Shown here in pieces: positions 28,259-37,860 of a stretch of 64,000 nt of DNA (position 1 is its first letter; the number at the start of each line of letters is the position of its first letter). The position numbers were made by a program, and so were the translations under genes. The stretch covers positions 1 through 64,000 of the forward strand of contig NZ_FOYL01000004.1 in the NCBI RefSeq assembly GCF_900115955.1, written 5' to 3'. The stretch is from Lentzea waywayandensis (GTDB lineage: Bacteria; Actinomycetota; Actinomycetes; Mycobacteriales; Pseudonocardiaceae). The notes under the pieces are model-generated. The model was given only the letters and a program-made list of their open reading frames with translations, did not search any database and was not told where the DNA came from.

Positions 28259-28805
28259 CGGGCGTACATCGCCCTCAGGTCTGTCGTCTCGGGGTCGAGC
28301 AGCCAGACCGTCAGCGCGCCCTCGAGGAACGCGATCAGCTCTGTCGCGGCCGCTTCGCCCAGTTTCGCGGCGAAGTGGCCGCGCAGCATCCTGTTCCGCG
28401 CCCGGAACCGGTGCGTGATCTCGTCGTCGCGCGCCAGGTGCTCGGCCTGCAGCACCGTGTGCAGCGTGGCCAACCCCTTGTGCGCCATCGTGTGTTCGGC
28501 GTCGTCGAGCAACGCCTGGACCAGGTCGCTACCGGTGACCCTCGCAGCCGCTCGCGCGTCGAACTCGTCCAGCACCGCCTTGAGCAGATTCTCCTTCGAC
28601 CCGAAGTGGTGGATCACCGCGGCCGGCGTCACGCCGGCCTTCTTCGCGATGGCCGCGACCCCGGTGCCCGCGTACCCGTTGGCACCGAACAGTTCTATTG
28701 CGGCATCAACGATCTCGCGACGTCGCTCGACGCCGCGCTGCTGCACCTGACCCTTGATCCCGACGATGGGAAAAAGACTAGCGGGCGTCATTATGCTGAA
28801 CAACC

Positions 28806-29225
28806 ATGCAGGAAAATGAGGTCAGGACCGAGCTGGTCATCCCCGCCCCGATCGACGCCGTGTGGCGCGTGCTGGTGGACTTCGCGGGCTACGCGAAGTG
28901 GAACCCCGTCATGGAGTACACGCAGGTGGATGGCGTGCACACCAAGGTGAAGGCAGCGAAGGGCACGCCGTTCGAGCGCGACTTCGACGGCGAGATCACG
29001 TCAGCCGACAAGTACGTGCTGGCGTCCCAGGGCGGCGATCCGGAGACCTTCTTCGGCCGCCACCGCTGGGAGCTCAGCGAGGTGGCGGGCGGCACGCGGC
29101 TGGTGAACGTGGAGACCTTCACCGGCGCGATGGCCGCCGACGTGCTGGCGCAGACCCGCGAGGTGCTGGTCGCGGAGTTCGACGCCTTCAACCAGGCGCT
29201 ACTCGGCCTCTTCGCCGAGCGCTGA
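28806..29225 (+). CDS. SRPBCC-domain (START-like) protein
   Basis: The 139-residue protein begins VRTELVIPAPIDAVWRVLVDFAGYAKWNPVMEYTQVDG, the typical first strand and helix of a SRPBCC hydrophobic-pocket fold, and ends with the long C-terminal helix AMAADVLAQTREVLVAEFDAFNQALLGLF. Such domains bind or modify small hydrophobic ligands; the role is unknown. It is divergent from the TetR gene, which likely regulates it. Confidence 0.85.
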   Translation: MQENEVRTELVIPAPIDAVWRVLVDFAGYAKWNPVMEYTQVDGVHTKVKAAKGTPFERDFDGEITSADKYVLASQGGDPETFFGRHRWELSEVAGGTRLVNVETFTGAMAADVLAQTREVLVAEFDAFNQALLGLFAER

Positions 29226-29301
29226 CGACGCACCCCAGGGGCTCGCCGGGCTCAACGCGGCAGCCCGGCAGTTCCCACTCCGCGCCCGCTCACGAAAGGC
29301 G

Positions 29302-29745
29302 CTACTTCGACTCTTCGCCGACCAGCGTCTCCAACGCGTCCAGAGCGCCCACCAGCGCCGAGATGTGCTCCGGTGTCAGCTGTTCGATCCGCCGTTGCAG
29401 CTCACGCACCCGCGCGGACCGCACGCCGGACACCATCGTCTCGCCCTCGGGCGTGGGTGTGGCGAGCCAGGCGCGGCCGTCCTGCGGGTCGGGTTCGCGC
29501 TTCACGTAACCGGCTTCGACCAGCGCGGCGACGATGCGGGACAACGTCGGGGGCGCCACGCCCTCCTTGTTCGCCAGGTCGCCGAGGCGCATGGGGCCGC
29601 AGCGGGCGAGGGTGGCCAGGGCGGAGACCGCGCCGGGGCCGAGTCCGGGGGAACCGGTGCGTCGCAGCAACCGGGCCAGCCGGCCGATCGCCAGGTACAG
29701 GCGCGCGGTCGCGTCCTCGACCTCGGCGTCAATGGGGGCCGTCAC
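29302..29745 (-). CDS. MarR-family transcriptional regulator
   Basis: The 147-residue protein has a winged helix-turn-helix: SALATLARCGPMRLGDLANKEGVAPPTLSRIVAALVEAGYVKREPDPQDGRAWLATPTPEGETMV (about 41-105), with the wing DPQDGRAWL typical of MarR. GTG start follows GAGGAGGA. TTGACA (29785-29780, minus strand) lies upstream. No divergent or co-directional partner is obvious; thiG ends 77 bases upstream on the same strand. Regulated genes unknown. Confidence 0.88.
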   Translation of the reverse strand: MTAPIDAEVEDATARLYLAIGRLARLLRRTGSPGLGPGAVSALATLARCGPMRLGDLANKEGVAPPTLSRIVAALVEAGYVKREPDPQDGRAWLATPTPEGETMVSGVRSARVRELQRRIEQLTPEHISALVGALDALETLVGEESK

Positions 29746-29821
29746 GGCTTGTCGTCCTCCTCGGCGGGATTCAGGTAGTTGTCAATCATCCCCCAACACG
29801 TGAGTACCCACGGTAGCGACC

Positions 29822-30775
<954 letters not shown>

Positions 30776-30779
<4 letters not shown>

Positions 30780-31738
30780 GAACTTCCTCCCTGGAGCAGC
30801 TCGACCACGAGCCGAGCGGTGTGCGGGGCGAGCAAGAGCCCGTTGCGGTGGTGGCCGGTCGCGGCGATGACGTCGGGCTCCAGCCACCGCACGATCGGGA
30901 CGTTGTCCGGACTGCCCGCGCGGAACCCGACGGCGGCCTCGGTCAGCGCGTACTCGGCGATGCCCGGCAGCACGGTTTCCGCGTCCCGCAACAGGTCCCG
31001 CACGCCCGCGACGGACACGTCGGTGTCGAACCCCGCCTCGTACTGGGTCGCGCCGACGACCAGACCGTCGTCTCGTGGCACCAGGTACACCGGACGACCC
31101 GAGACCAGCGCACGGATCGTGTGCCGGGGAGGCGGCAACGCACCGGGACGGTGGGTCAGCCGCAGAATCTCGCCCTTGACCGGCCGGATCGAGCGCAACG
31201 CGGGATGCAACGCGCCGCTCCACGCTCCGGCGGCGATCACCGTGACCCGGCCGTCCACTGAGGACACCACTCCGGCGTCCAGACAAGCCTTCCACAGTGC
31301 GGAAAGCAGCACGCGGTTGTCGACGGCGAGGTCACCCGGCGCGTACACGCCACCGCGAACCGCCGGGCCGAGAGAAGGTTCGAGAGCGCGGATCTCCCGC
31401 GAGGTCAGCAACTCCCCCGCAGGACGCAGATCGGCGAGGTCACCGGGTTGCGTGCCGACCGCCAGGGTCCCCGCCGTGAACAGCGGAACACCGATCGAGT
31501 CAGCGAACGACGGCCACAGCGCGAGGGCCTCGACACCCTGCGCCACCACGGCTTCCTCACCCGGCCAGGCCTCCGTCAACGGCGCGAGCATCCCGCCCGC
31601 GACCCGCGAACCCGCATGCGGCGAGCCCAGATCGAACACGGAGACCGAGAACCCGGCCCGTGCCGCGGCAAGAGCCACGGACAGCCCGATGACACCGCCA
31701 CCCCGGACGGCCACTTCCACACTGCTCAAGGCATTCAC
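30776..31738 (-). CDS. thiO: Glycine oxidase ThiO
   Basis: ThiO oxidises glycine to the imine used by ThiG. The 320-residue FAD protein has an N-terminal Rossmann motif (VAVRGGGVIGLSVALAAARAGFSVSVFD), GGMLAPLTEA, the substrate-domain segment GRPVYLVPRDDGLVVGATQYEAGFD and the C-terminal FAD segment TGHHRNGLLLAPHTARL. The GTG lies just one base after the AGGGAG of the riboswitch, which is short for ribosome binding; a TTG three codons on (31729) has better spacing. First gene of thiO-thiS-thiG. Confidence 0.93.
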
Positions 31739-31828
31739 GCTCCCTGCGCCGGCATGACCCGGATCAGGTTCGACGGTCGGAGCGAACCACGCTCCCTCTC
31801 AGCCCGGTGTTCTCCAGGCTCCCGTGCG
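31739..31828 (-). ncRNA. TPP riboswitch upstream of thiO
   Basis: Read on the minus strand, the element has CGGGAGCC, GGGCTGAGAGGG and CGAACCTGATCCGGGTCATGCCGGCGCAGGGAG, all conserved THI core positions. It runs directly into the thiO start, with the 3' strand containing the only purine-rich ribosome-binding sequence. TPP binding should hide that sequence. This is the second TPP riboswitch in the window. Confidence 0.95.
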
Positions 31829-31861
31829 GACCGACTTCAACATAACGGTTAACGTGCGTAC

Positions 31862-32500
31862 GTGCCAGGACTCGACGGAAACCTGATCAGGCAACGACTC
31901 GCCGACGCGACGCTCTACCTCTGCACGCCGAACCGGTCTGATCTGGCCGAGTTCGCGGACGCGGTGCTCGCGGGCGGCGTCGACATCATCCAGTTGCGGG
32001 ACAAGTCACTGGAGGCGAAGCAGGAGATCGAGGCGATCGAGATCCTCGCCGAGGCCACCGAACGCCACCGCAGGCTGCTCGCCGTCAACGACCGCGCGGA
32101 CATCGCCCACGCCGTGCGGGCCGACGTCCTGCACCTCGGCCAGGACGACCTGCCCGTGCCGCTCGCCCGCCGGATCATCGGCGACGAGGTGGTGATCGGC
32201 CGCTCCACCCACGACGTCGACCAGATGCGCGCAGCCGCCGAAGAACCCGGCGTGGACTACTTCTGCACCGGCCCGTGCTGGCCGACTCCGACCAAGCCGG
32301 GCCGTCCGGCACCAGGCCTCGACCTCGTCCGCGCCACCAGGACCGAGCGCGCGTGGTTCGCGATCGGCGGCATCGACCTCACCAACCTCCACGAGGTCAA
32401 GGAAGCCGGAGCCACCCGAGTGGTCGTCGTCCGGGCCATCACCGACGCCGAGGACCCGCGCAAGGCCGCCGAGTCGTTCAAATCTGAACTTACTAGTTGA
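31862..32500 (+). CDS. thiE: Thiamine-phosphate synthase ThiE
   Basis: ThiE joins HMP-PP and thiazole phosphate to thiamine phosphate. The 212-residue barrel has [57 protein letters not shown] and [17 protein letters not shown] start with only about 35 bases to the divergent riboswitch region; no clear ribosome-binding site, so a leaderless message is possible. It lacks its own riboswitch, unlike the two flanking thi units. Confidence 0.94.
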   Translation: MPGLDGNLIRQRLADATLYLCTPNRSDLAEFADAVLAGGVDIIQLRDKSLEAKQEIEAIEILAEATERHRRLLAVNDRADIAHAVRADVLHLGQDDLPVPLARRIIGDEVVIGRSTHDVDQMRAAAEEPGVDYFCTGPCWPTPTKPGRPAPGLDLVRATRTERAWFAIGGIDLTNLHEVKEAGATRVVVVRAITDAEDPRKAAESFKSELTS

Positions 32501-32509
32501 AATTTGAAC
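32476..32509. promoter_or_regulatory. Palindromic operator region before the LigB-type dioxygenase gene
   Basis: GTTCAAAT (32476-32483) and ATTTGAAC (32502-32509) are perfect inverted repeats 18 bases apart. The right part also contains a near-palindrome GTTGAAATTTGAAC, typical of MarR/HxlR-type sites. It overlaps the 3' end of thiE. A promoter TTGAAA-N16-TACTCT (32497-32524) runs through it and would start transcription next to the dioxygenase GTG at 32532, implying a leaderless message under repressor control. Confidence 0.55.
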
Positions 32510-32531
32510 AAACAGGCGTACTCTCGATGAC

Positions 32532-33293
32532 GTGAGCGCACCTGTGCTGTACCTGAGCCACGGGGCTCCCCCGCTGGCTGACGACGAGACGTGGACCAGA
32601 GAGCTCAGGGACTGGTCCGCCACCCTCCCGCGCCCGGAGGCCGTGCTCATGGTCTCCGCGCACTGGGAGGAGGCGCCGACGACCATCGGCGCGACGACGA
32701 CCGTGCCGCTGGTCTACGACTTCTGGGGCTTCCCGCAGCGGTACTACCAGGTCGAGTACGAGGCGCCGGGTGCACCGGAACTCGCCGACGACGTCCGCAA
32801 GCTCCTCGGCGGCCACGTCGAGCAGGACGAGGAACGCGGCCTCGACCACGGCGCCTACGTGCCGCTCAAAGAGATGTTCCCGGACGCCGACGTGCCGGTG
32901 CTGCAGATGTCGATGCCCACGCTCGACCCGCGTGAGCTGCACGAGATCGGCCGCAAGCTCGCGCCGTTGCGGGACAAGAACGTCCTGATCGTCGGCAGCG
33001 GGTTCATGACCCACAACCTGAGCTGCGTGAACTTCCCCGCCGGGCCGGACTACGAGCCGCCGTCGTGGTCGAAGGAGTTCGACGACTGGGCGCACCAGCA
33101 ACTCGCGAACGGCGACGTCGACGCGTTGCTCGACTTCCAGCAGAAGGCTCCAGCAGCGGGGATCGCACATCCGAGGACTGAGCACTTCGCGCCGTTGTTC
33201 GTGGCGCTCGGCGCGGCCAGCGACGAGAAGGCCCGCACCAGCGTCGACGGCTTCTGGTACGGACTCTCGAAGCGATCCGTGCAGTTCAGCTAG
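32532..33293 (+). CDS. LigB/DODA-type extradiol ring-opening dioxygenase family protein
   Basis: The 253-residue protein belongs to the class III extradiol dioxygenase family: LYLSHGAPPLADDE, VLMVSAHWEE, LDHGAYVPLKEMFPDADVPVLQMSM, IVGSGFMTHNL and RTEHFAPLFVALGA. The His residues in SHGAP, SAHWE and HTEHF-like positions are the expected metal ligands. Members act on catechols such as DOPA or, in bacteria, have unknown substrates. GTG start just behind a regulated promoter. The TetR gene follows convergently and its coding region overlaps the end of this gene by eight bases. Confidence 0.88.
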   Translation: MSAPVLYLSHGAPPLADDETWTRELRDWSATLPRPEAVLMVSAHWEEAPTTIGATTTVPLVYDFWGFPQRYYQVEYEAPGAPELADDVRKLLGGHVEQDEERGLDHGAYVPLKEMFPDADVPVLQMSMPTLDPRELHEIGRKLAPLRDKNVLIVGSGFMTHNLSCVNFPAGPDYEPPSWSKEFDDWAHQQLANGDVDALLDFQQKAPAAGIAHPRTEHFAPLFVALGAASDEKARTSVDGFWYGLSKRSVQFS

Positions 33294-33843
33294 CCGCCCC
33301 TTCGAGGAACAGCGTGGCCAGCCGCCGCGCGATCGCGGGCGTCCCGGAGCGGACGCCCCCGCTCGCCATCAGGAGCAGCACCACGTCGTCGACCGAGAAG
33401 TCGGCCCGCAGCCGCCCGGTCGCCTTCGCCCGCCCGATGAGTTCAGCGAGCGAGCGGAACGACGTCTCGCGCACCGAAGCGAAGTCGATCGCCCTGGGAT
33501 AGGCGCTCGTGAACGCCGCCGAGAACCCGCGGTCGAGCACGTGCAGCAGGCACACCTGCTCCACGGTCCGGCAGAACCCCTGCCAGGGATCCGGGTTCGC
33601 CAGCCCCTCCTCCACGGCGGCCGTGCAGGCCGCCAGCCGTTCCGAGAACGCCTCCACCAGGAGCGCCTCCTTGGTGGGGAAGCGGCGGTAGAGGGTCGCC
33701 GGACCGACGCCGGCACGCCGGGCGATCTCGCGCATCGGCACGTCCAGGCCTTCCGAGGCGAACGCCTCCCGCGCGACCACCAGGATCCGGTCGCGGTTGT
33801 CCCGAGCGTCCGAACGCAGGTTGTGAGTCAGATCTACCGTCAC
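33286..33843 (-). CDS. TetR-family transcriptional regulator
   Basis: The 185-residue protein has the TetR helix-turn-helix RDRILVVAREAFASEGLDVPMREIARRAGVGPATLYRRFPTKEALLVEAF near the N-terminus and a C-terminal domain of the SbtR/KstR-like helical type. The GTG at 33843 is chosen so that the operator at 33859-33882 remains outside the gene; the open frame reaches 33894, inside the divergent oxidoreductase start. It most likely represses itself and the divergent quinone oxidoreductase. Inducer unknown. Confidence 0.85.
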   Translation of the reverse strand: MTVDLTHNLRSDARDNRDRILVVAREAFASEGLDVPMREIARRAGVGPATLYRRFPTKEALLVEAFSERLAACTAAVEEGLANPDPWQGFCRTVEQVCLLHVLDRGFSAAFTSAYPRAIDFASVRETSFRSLAELIGRAKATGRLRADFSVDDVVLLLMASGGVRSGTPAIARRLATLFLEGAAS

Positions 33844-33858
33844 CGTCTCAGTTTCAGC

Positions 33859-33882
33859 TAAGTGGACGCCCTGTTCCACTAA
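33859..33882. promoter_or_regulatory. Inverted-repeat operator between tetR and quinone oxidoreductase genes
   Basis: TAAGTGGA-N8-TCCACTAA gives 7-bp perfect arms (with the outermost base mismatched). It lies in the 49 bases between the divergent tetR and oxidoreductase starts and is the only palindrome there, so it is the probable TetR binding site controlling both genes. Confidence 0.65.
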
Positions 33883-33892
33883 TTTCGCCGCC

Positions 33893-34795
33893 ATGCGAGC
33901 ACTTCAGTTCTCCGAGTACGGCCCGGCCGACGTGCTGCACGTGGCCGAGGTCGCCGAACCGCACGCGGGTCCCGGCCAGATCCGCATCGCCGTGCGCGCC
34001 TCCGGAGTCACTCCCGGGGACACGTACCTCCGCTCCGGGATGTTCGGCGAGCGGTTGCCGTTGCCGCACGTGCCCGGTGTGGACGCGGCAGGCGTCGTCG
34101 ACGAGGTCGGCGAGGGGGTGACCGGTGTGAACCAGGGCGACGAGGTGTTCGGCCTGGTCGACCTGGGCCTGCTCGGCGGAGCCAACGCCGAGTTCGCGGT
34201 GCTGGCCGCGTGGGCACCGAAGCCGGCGGCTCTGAGCTGGGAGCAGGCGGGCGGCGCGGCGGCCAACGTGGAGACCGCCACCAGGGCGCTGGACCTGCTC
34301 GGGGTGCGCGACGGCACGACGTTGCTGATCGCGGGCGCGGCGGGCGGCGTCGGCACGGTGGCGATCCAGCTGGCGGTCGCGCGGGGCGTGAAGGTGGTCG
34401 GCACCGCGGGGCCGGCGACGCAGCACTTCGTCGCCTCGCTAGGCGCGACTCCTGTCGTCTACGGCGAAGGCCTGGCGGACCGGGCGGGCGCGGTCGACGC
34501 CGTCCTGCACTGCGCGGGCACGGTGCCCGACCTCATCTCGATCGCGGGCTCACCGGATCGCGTGGTGACGATCGCCGACCTGTCCGGCGACCACGGGATC
34601 CGGCTGACCCACACGGCGGGCGGCCCCGGTGCCGATCCCCAGGCGCTGCACGGCCTCGCCATCGCGGCGGCACTCGCCGAGCAGGGCGCGTTCACCGTTC
34701 CGCTGGCCGAGGTCTTCCCGCTCACTCGAGGCGCCGACGCCCACAGACTGAGCGAGACCGGGCACGCCCACGGCAAGATCGTGCTCGTCCACTGA
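33893..34795 (+). CDS. NADPH:quinone oxidoreductase / zinc-less alcohol-dehydrogenase-like protein
   Basis: The 300-residue MDR-superfamily enzyme has the GroES-like N-terminus MRALQFSEYGPADVLHVAEV, the segment VPGVDAAGVVDEVGEGV and the nucleotide site LLIAGAAGGVGTVAIQLAVARGVKVVGTA. The zinc ligands of classical alcohol dehydrogenases are missing, pointing to quinone or enone reduction. It is divergent from a TetR repressor with an operator between. A bidirectional terminator follows the stop. Confidence 0.88.
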   Translation: MRALQFSEYGPADVLHVAEVAEPHAGPGQIRIAVRASGVTPGDTYLRSGMFGERLPLPHVPGVDAAGVVDEVGEGVTGVNQGDEVFGLVDLGLLGGANAEFAVLAAWAPKPAALSWEQAGGAAANVETATRALDLLGVRDGTTLLIAGAAGGVGTVAIQLAVARGVKVVGTAGPATQHFVASLGATPVVYGEGLADRAGAVDAVLHCAGTVPDLISIAGSPDRVVTIADLSGDHGIRLTHTAGGPGADPQALHGLAIAAALAEQGAFTVPLAEVFPLTRGADAHRLSETGHAHGKIVLVH

Positions 34796-34798
34796 AAA

Positions 34799-34828
34799 AG
34801 CGCTGCGGCACCGAGGTGCCACAGCGCT
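34799..34828. terminator. Bidirectional terminator between oxidoreductase and secreted protease genes
   Basis: AGCGCTGCGGCACC-GA-GGTGCCACAGCGCT is a 14-bp stem with one mismatch. On the minus strand it is followed by TTTTTC, a good intrinsic terminator for the protease gene; on the plus strand CTTTC follows. Confidence 0.8.
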
Positions 34829-34848
34829 CTTTCAGCAGTAGATCAGGG

Positions 34849-35997
34849 CTAGCCGCGCGTGAGGGTCAAGCCGTAGCGCGACAGGATCGGGTTCACCGGC
34901 TGGAAGTACGTGGTGCCGCCCGACGAGCAGTTGCCAGAACCGCCGGACGTCACGCCCTGGGCCTGGCCGAAGCCGGAGCCCGCCACCCACGAACCACCCG
35001 AGTCGCCGCCCTCGGCGCAGGCGTTGGTGCGGGTGAGACCCCGGACCTGGCCCTGCGGGTAGTTCACGGTCTGGTTGAACGCCTGGACGGTGCCGCAGCG
35101 CCATCCGGTCGTGGAACCGGAACGGCAGATCTGCGAGCCGACGGCCGCCTGGGTGGAGCCGCGGACGATCACGTTGGAGCCGCTGCGGTTCACCCACGGA
35201 CGCGGGGTCCAGTTCGCGTTGGTGCGCACCCAGGCGTAGTCGTTGCCGGGGAACACTGAGCCGGCGAACGTGCCCTGTGCGACGCGGTTGGAGCCGGACA
35301 CGGCAGTGCCCGTCCTGCCGCAGTGGCCGGCGGTGACGTAGCCACCGGTCACGGAGAAGCCGAGCGAGCAACGGCCGCCGCCCATGTAGATGGCCTCACC
35401 ACCGCGCAGGTCGTACAGCGGGGTCGGGCTCTCGGTCACCTCGGCGACCTGAACCGCACCGCTGACGGACTTCGCGGTCGCGATCCACTTGTCCGCGGCC
35501 GCGTCGCGCACGTTCTTGTTGACCTCGACGACGACGCTGTTCGACTTCTCGTCGACGCGCCAGCTCGTGATCGCCGCGGGGGCGCTCATGAGGTCGAGAA
35601 CCGACTTGGTCCCGTTGAGCTGGGTGAGCGAGTTCTTGACGACCTGGGTCTCCGCGCCGGTCACGGAGAGTCCCGACTTGGTCACCCCGACCGTCAGTCT
35701 GCCGCTCGCCTGGTCGATCCAGGCTCCGCCGAACGCGTCTCCCAGAGACGCCTTCGACTGCTCCGCGATTTCGCTCGACCTCTGGTCAGAAGCCAATCGG
35801 ACGCGTACCTGGTCAGCGTTCAGGCCCAAATCACGCTGGACCGCTTGGAGCAACTCTGCCGAGTAGCTCTCCGTATCGGAACCGGTTGGGGCGACCGGTG
35901 CGGCAGGGGCGCCAAACGCCGGTACGCTGAGAGCAGTCACGACTCCGGTGGCGAGAACAACGGCACCGGTTACACGGGCCGCACTCGTGCGGTTCAT
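34849..35997 (-). CDS. Secreted S1 serine protease, streptogrisin/alpha-lytic type with propeptide
   Basis: The 382-residue precursor has a signal peptide (MNRTSAARVTGAVVLATGVVTALSVPAFGAPA), an alpha-lytic-protease-type propeptide (about 40-195) and a chymotrypsin-fold catalytic domain. The triad is visible: His in TAGHC, Asp in PGNDYAWVR and Ser in AEGGDSGGSW. Cys pairs around CSLGFSV...HC, CRSGSTTGWRC and CAEGGDSGG...GNC match the three disulfides of this family. It is a secreted, self-processed enzyme. Upstream is a 381-base gap; downstream a strong terminator. Confidence 0.94.
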   Translation of the reverse strand: MNRTSAARVTGAVVLATGVVTALSVPAFGAPAAPVAPTGSDTESYSAELLQAVQRDLGLNADQVRVRLASDQRSSEIAEQSKASLGDAFGGAWIDQASGRLTVGVTKSGLSVTGAETQVVKNSLTQLNGTKSVLDLMSAPAAITSWRVDEKSNSVVVEVNKNVRDAAADKWIATAKSVSGAVQVAEVTESPTPLYDLRGGEAIYMGGGRCSLGFSVTGGYVTAGHCGRTGTAVSGSNRVAQGTFAGSVFPGNDYAWVRTNANWTPRPWVNRSGSNVIVRGSTQAAVGSQICRSGSTTGWRCGTVQAFNQTVNYPQGQVRGLTRTNACAEGGDSGGSWVAGSGFGQAQGVTSGGSGNCSSGGTTYFQPVNPILSRYGLTLTRG

Positions 35998-36378
35998 CAG
36001 ACGTCTCCCTCACTTTCGGGTGCAGGGGAACCCGAGAGATCGGTTGCAGGGACCTCTCTCGGGGGCTCTAGGGGGACGGGTGGTGGGGCGGCGGCAGGGG
36101 TCGCCCCACCCCTCCCATCCCAACTTGCCTCTCGAATCCGGTGCAGGCGCTGCGTCCTCCACCGAAGGCGCCGGGCTCAAGCGGACGTGCCACGAGCCTC
36201 ATTGCGCCTCCTCCCGGTCTCTTTCGGACCGAATTCCTTCGCCCGTTCGAGTGAAGTTGCGGGCCACTTGGCTATGACGCCCCGCCTCGAACGTGAACGA
36301 AGTGTGTCACAGCTCACGACAGATCAACTGCGGCGCGTAGCCTTTGACAGTTAACTGTCGCTCAAAGTAGTGACGTGA
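35998..36378. other. Intergenic region upstream of the secreted protease
   Basis: No gene is recognisable. The region should hold the protease promoter (minus strand). A perfect 14-bp palindrome GACAGTTAACTGTC lies at 36346-36359, beyond the stop of the next gene and 348 bases from the protease start. A GC-rich stretch around 36075-36110 can form short hairpins. Confidence 0.5.
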
Positions 36379-36867
36379 TCACCGAATGGGGTCAGCGGTG
36401 GAGGAGGGCGCCGAGCTGTCCGTCGGCTGTCGGGAATCTGTCGACGTGGTCGTGGGCGCGGTGGTCGTGGTGCTCTCGGACGACGACTGACCGGACGTGC
36501 TCGGAGGAGCCGTGACGGTCATCGTTTCGGTCTTCGTCGTCTCGGTGTGGGTCTCGGTGTGGGTGCTTGTGGACGGTTTGACCGGATCGGCCGTGACCGG
36601 CTTGCCGGTGACCAGCTGGATGCTGGTCGCAGTGAGCACGGTCACAGCGAAAACAAGCAGGCCGCCGACCGCGATCACCTGCCAGCGCTTCTCGCGTTCC
36701 ATCGACCGCTGGTAGAACACAGCGCCCAAAGTGGTCACGAGGCTCGCCAGAATCGCACCGACGATGGTGCCGACGAGGTTGAGGCGAAGGCTCAGCACGG
36801 CCGCTGTGGCGGCGGCGAGCACACTCGCGATGAGCTTGACGGGGGTGATCTTCTCCTTTTCAGACAT
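36379..36867 (-). CDS. Unknown membrane protein with Ser/Thr-rich extracellular tail
   Basis: No family recognised. The 162-residue protein has a charged cytoplasmic start (MSEKEKITPVKLIA) and about three hydrophobic segments: LIASVLAAATAAVLSLRLNLVGTIVGAILASLVTTLGAVFY (two helices) and WQVIAVGGLLVFAVTVLTATSIQL. An approximately 75-residue Thr/Ser/Pro-rich tail rich in acidic TET repeats follows, probably outside the cell and possibly glycosylated. It is divergent from the first dehydratase gene with 63 bases between. Similar short membrane proteins with Ser/Thr tails are common and uncharacterised in actinobacteria. Confidence 0.7.
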   Translation of the reverse strand: MSEKEKITPVKLIASVLAAATAAVLSLRLNLVGTIVGAILASLVTTLGAVFYQRSMEREKRWQVIAVGGLLVFAVTVLTATSIQLVTGKPVTADPVKPSTSTHTETHTETTKTETMTVTAPPSTSGQSSSESTTTTAPTTTSTDSRQPTDSSAPSSTADPIR

Positions 36868-36930
36868 GACACTTGTAGGACGTTGGGCACAGTTCACCGG
36901 TTGTGCCCCGGTGACGTGCATCATCAACGC

Positions 36931-37860
36931 ATGCGCCTGGTGACCCTCGAGGACGTCCACGCGGCCGCCGCCGCGATCGCCCCGCATGTCGTCCACACCC
37001 CGTTGCTGTCCTTCGACTCCGGCCTGTGGATCAAGCCGGAGTCGCTCCAGCCGATCGGCGCCTTCAAACAGCGCGGCGCGGTGAACGCGTTGTCCCGCAT
37101 ACCTTCCGAGGACCGGGCGCGCGGTGTCGTGGCGTACTCGAGTGGTAACCACGCGCAGGCGGTCGCCTACGCCGCCAAGATCCTGGGCATGCCGGCCGCG
37201 ATCGTCGTGCCGAACAACACGCCCCAGCTGAAGATCGACGCGACGCGTGCGCACGGCGCCGAGGTGTTCGTCGTCGGCATCACCGAACGCGAGTCGCGCG
37301 CCTACGAGCTCGTGGAGGAGCGGAAGGCGACGCTGATCCCGCCGTTCGACCACCCCGACGTGATCGCCGGCCAGGGCACCATCGGCCTGGAGATCTGCGC
37401 GGATCTTCCCGACGTGGCAACGGTCCTGGTGCCGGTGAGCGGCGGCGGGCTGATCTCCGGCGTCGCGGCGGCGGTGAAGTCGTTGCGCCCCAACGTCCGC
37501 GTGATCGGTGTCGAGCCCGAGCTGGCCGGTGACACCGCCGCGTCGTTCGCCGCCGGTGAGCTGGTCCGCTGGGACGCGCACGACCGCGCCCGCACCGTCG
37601 CGGACGGTCTGCGCGCCGAGGCCTCCGAGCTGACGTGGGCGCACATCCGCGAGTACGTGGACGACGTCGTGACCGTCTCCGAGGACGAGATCCGGGACGC
37701 GGTGAAGCAGATCGCCCGCCGCACGCGGGTCGTGTCCGAGACGAGCGGTGCCGTGGCCGTCGCCGCGTACCTGAACCGCGGTCTGCCGGCCGGTCCGGCC
37801 GTCGCGATCGTCTCCGGCGGCAACATCGAGCCCGCGCTGCTCGCGTCGATCCTCGGATGA
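36931..37860 (+). CDS. Threonine/serine dehydratase-like PLP enzyme, copy 1
   Basis: The 309-residue protein is a fold-type II PLP enzyme: PLP Lys in PIGAFKQRGAVNAL, SSGNHAQAVAYAAKILGMPAAIVVPNNTPQLKI, and the phosphate loop SGGGLISGVAAAVKSL. No C-terminal ACT regulatory domain is present, so it is a catabolic or serine-racemase-like type. ATG at 36931. It is followed by a close paralogue overlapping by four bases (ATGA). Substrate is likely L-threonine or L-serine. Confidence 0.88.
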   Translation: MRLVTLEDVHAAAAAIAPHVVHTPLLSFDSGLWIKPESLQPIGAFKQRGAVNALSRIPSEDRARGVVAYSSGNHAQAVAYAAKILGMPAAIVVPNNTPQLKIDATRAHGAEVFVVGITERESRAYELVEERKATLIPPFDHPDVIAGQGTIGLEICADLPDVATVLVPVSGGGLISGVAAAVKSLRPNVRVIGVEPELAGDTAASFAAGELVRWDAHDRARTVADGLRAEASELTWAHIREYVDDVVTVSEDEIRDAVKQIARRTRVVSETSGAVAVAAYLNRGLPAGPAVAIVSGGNIEPALLASILG

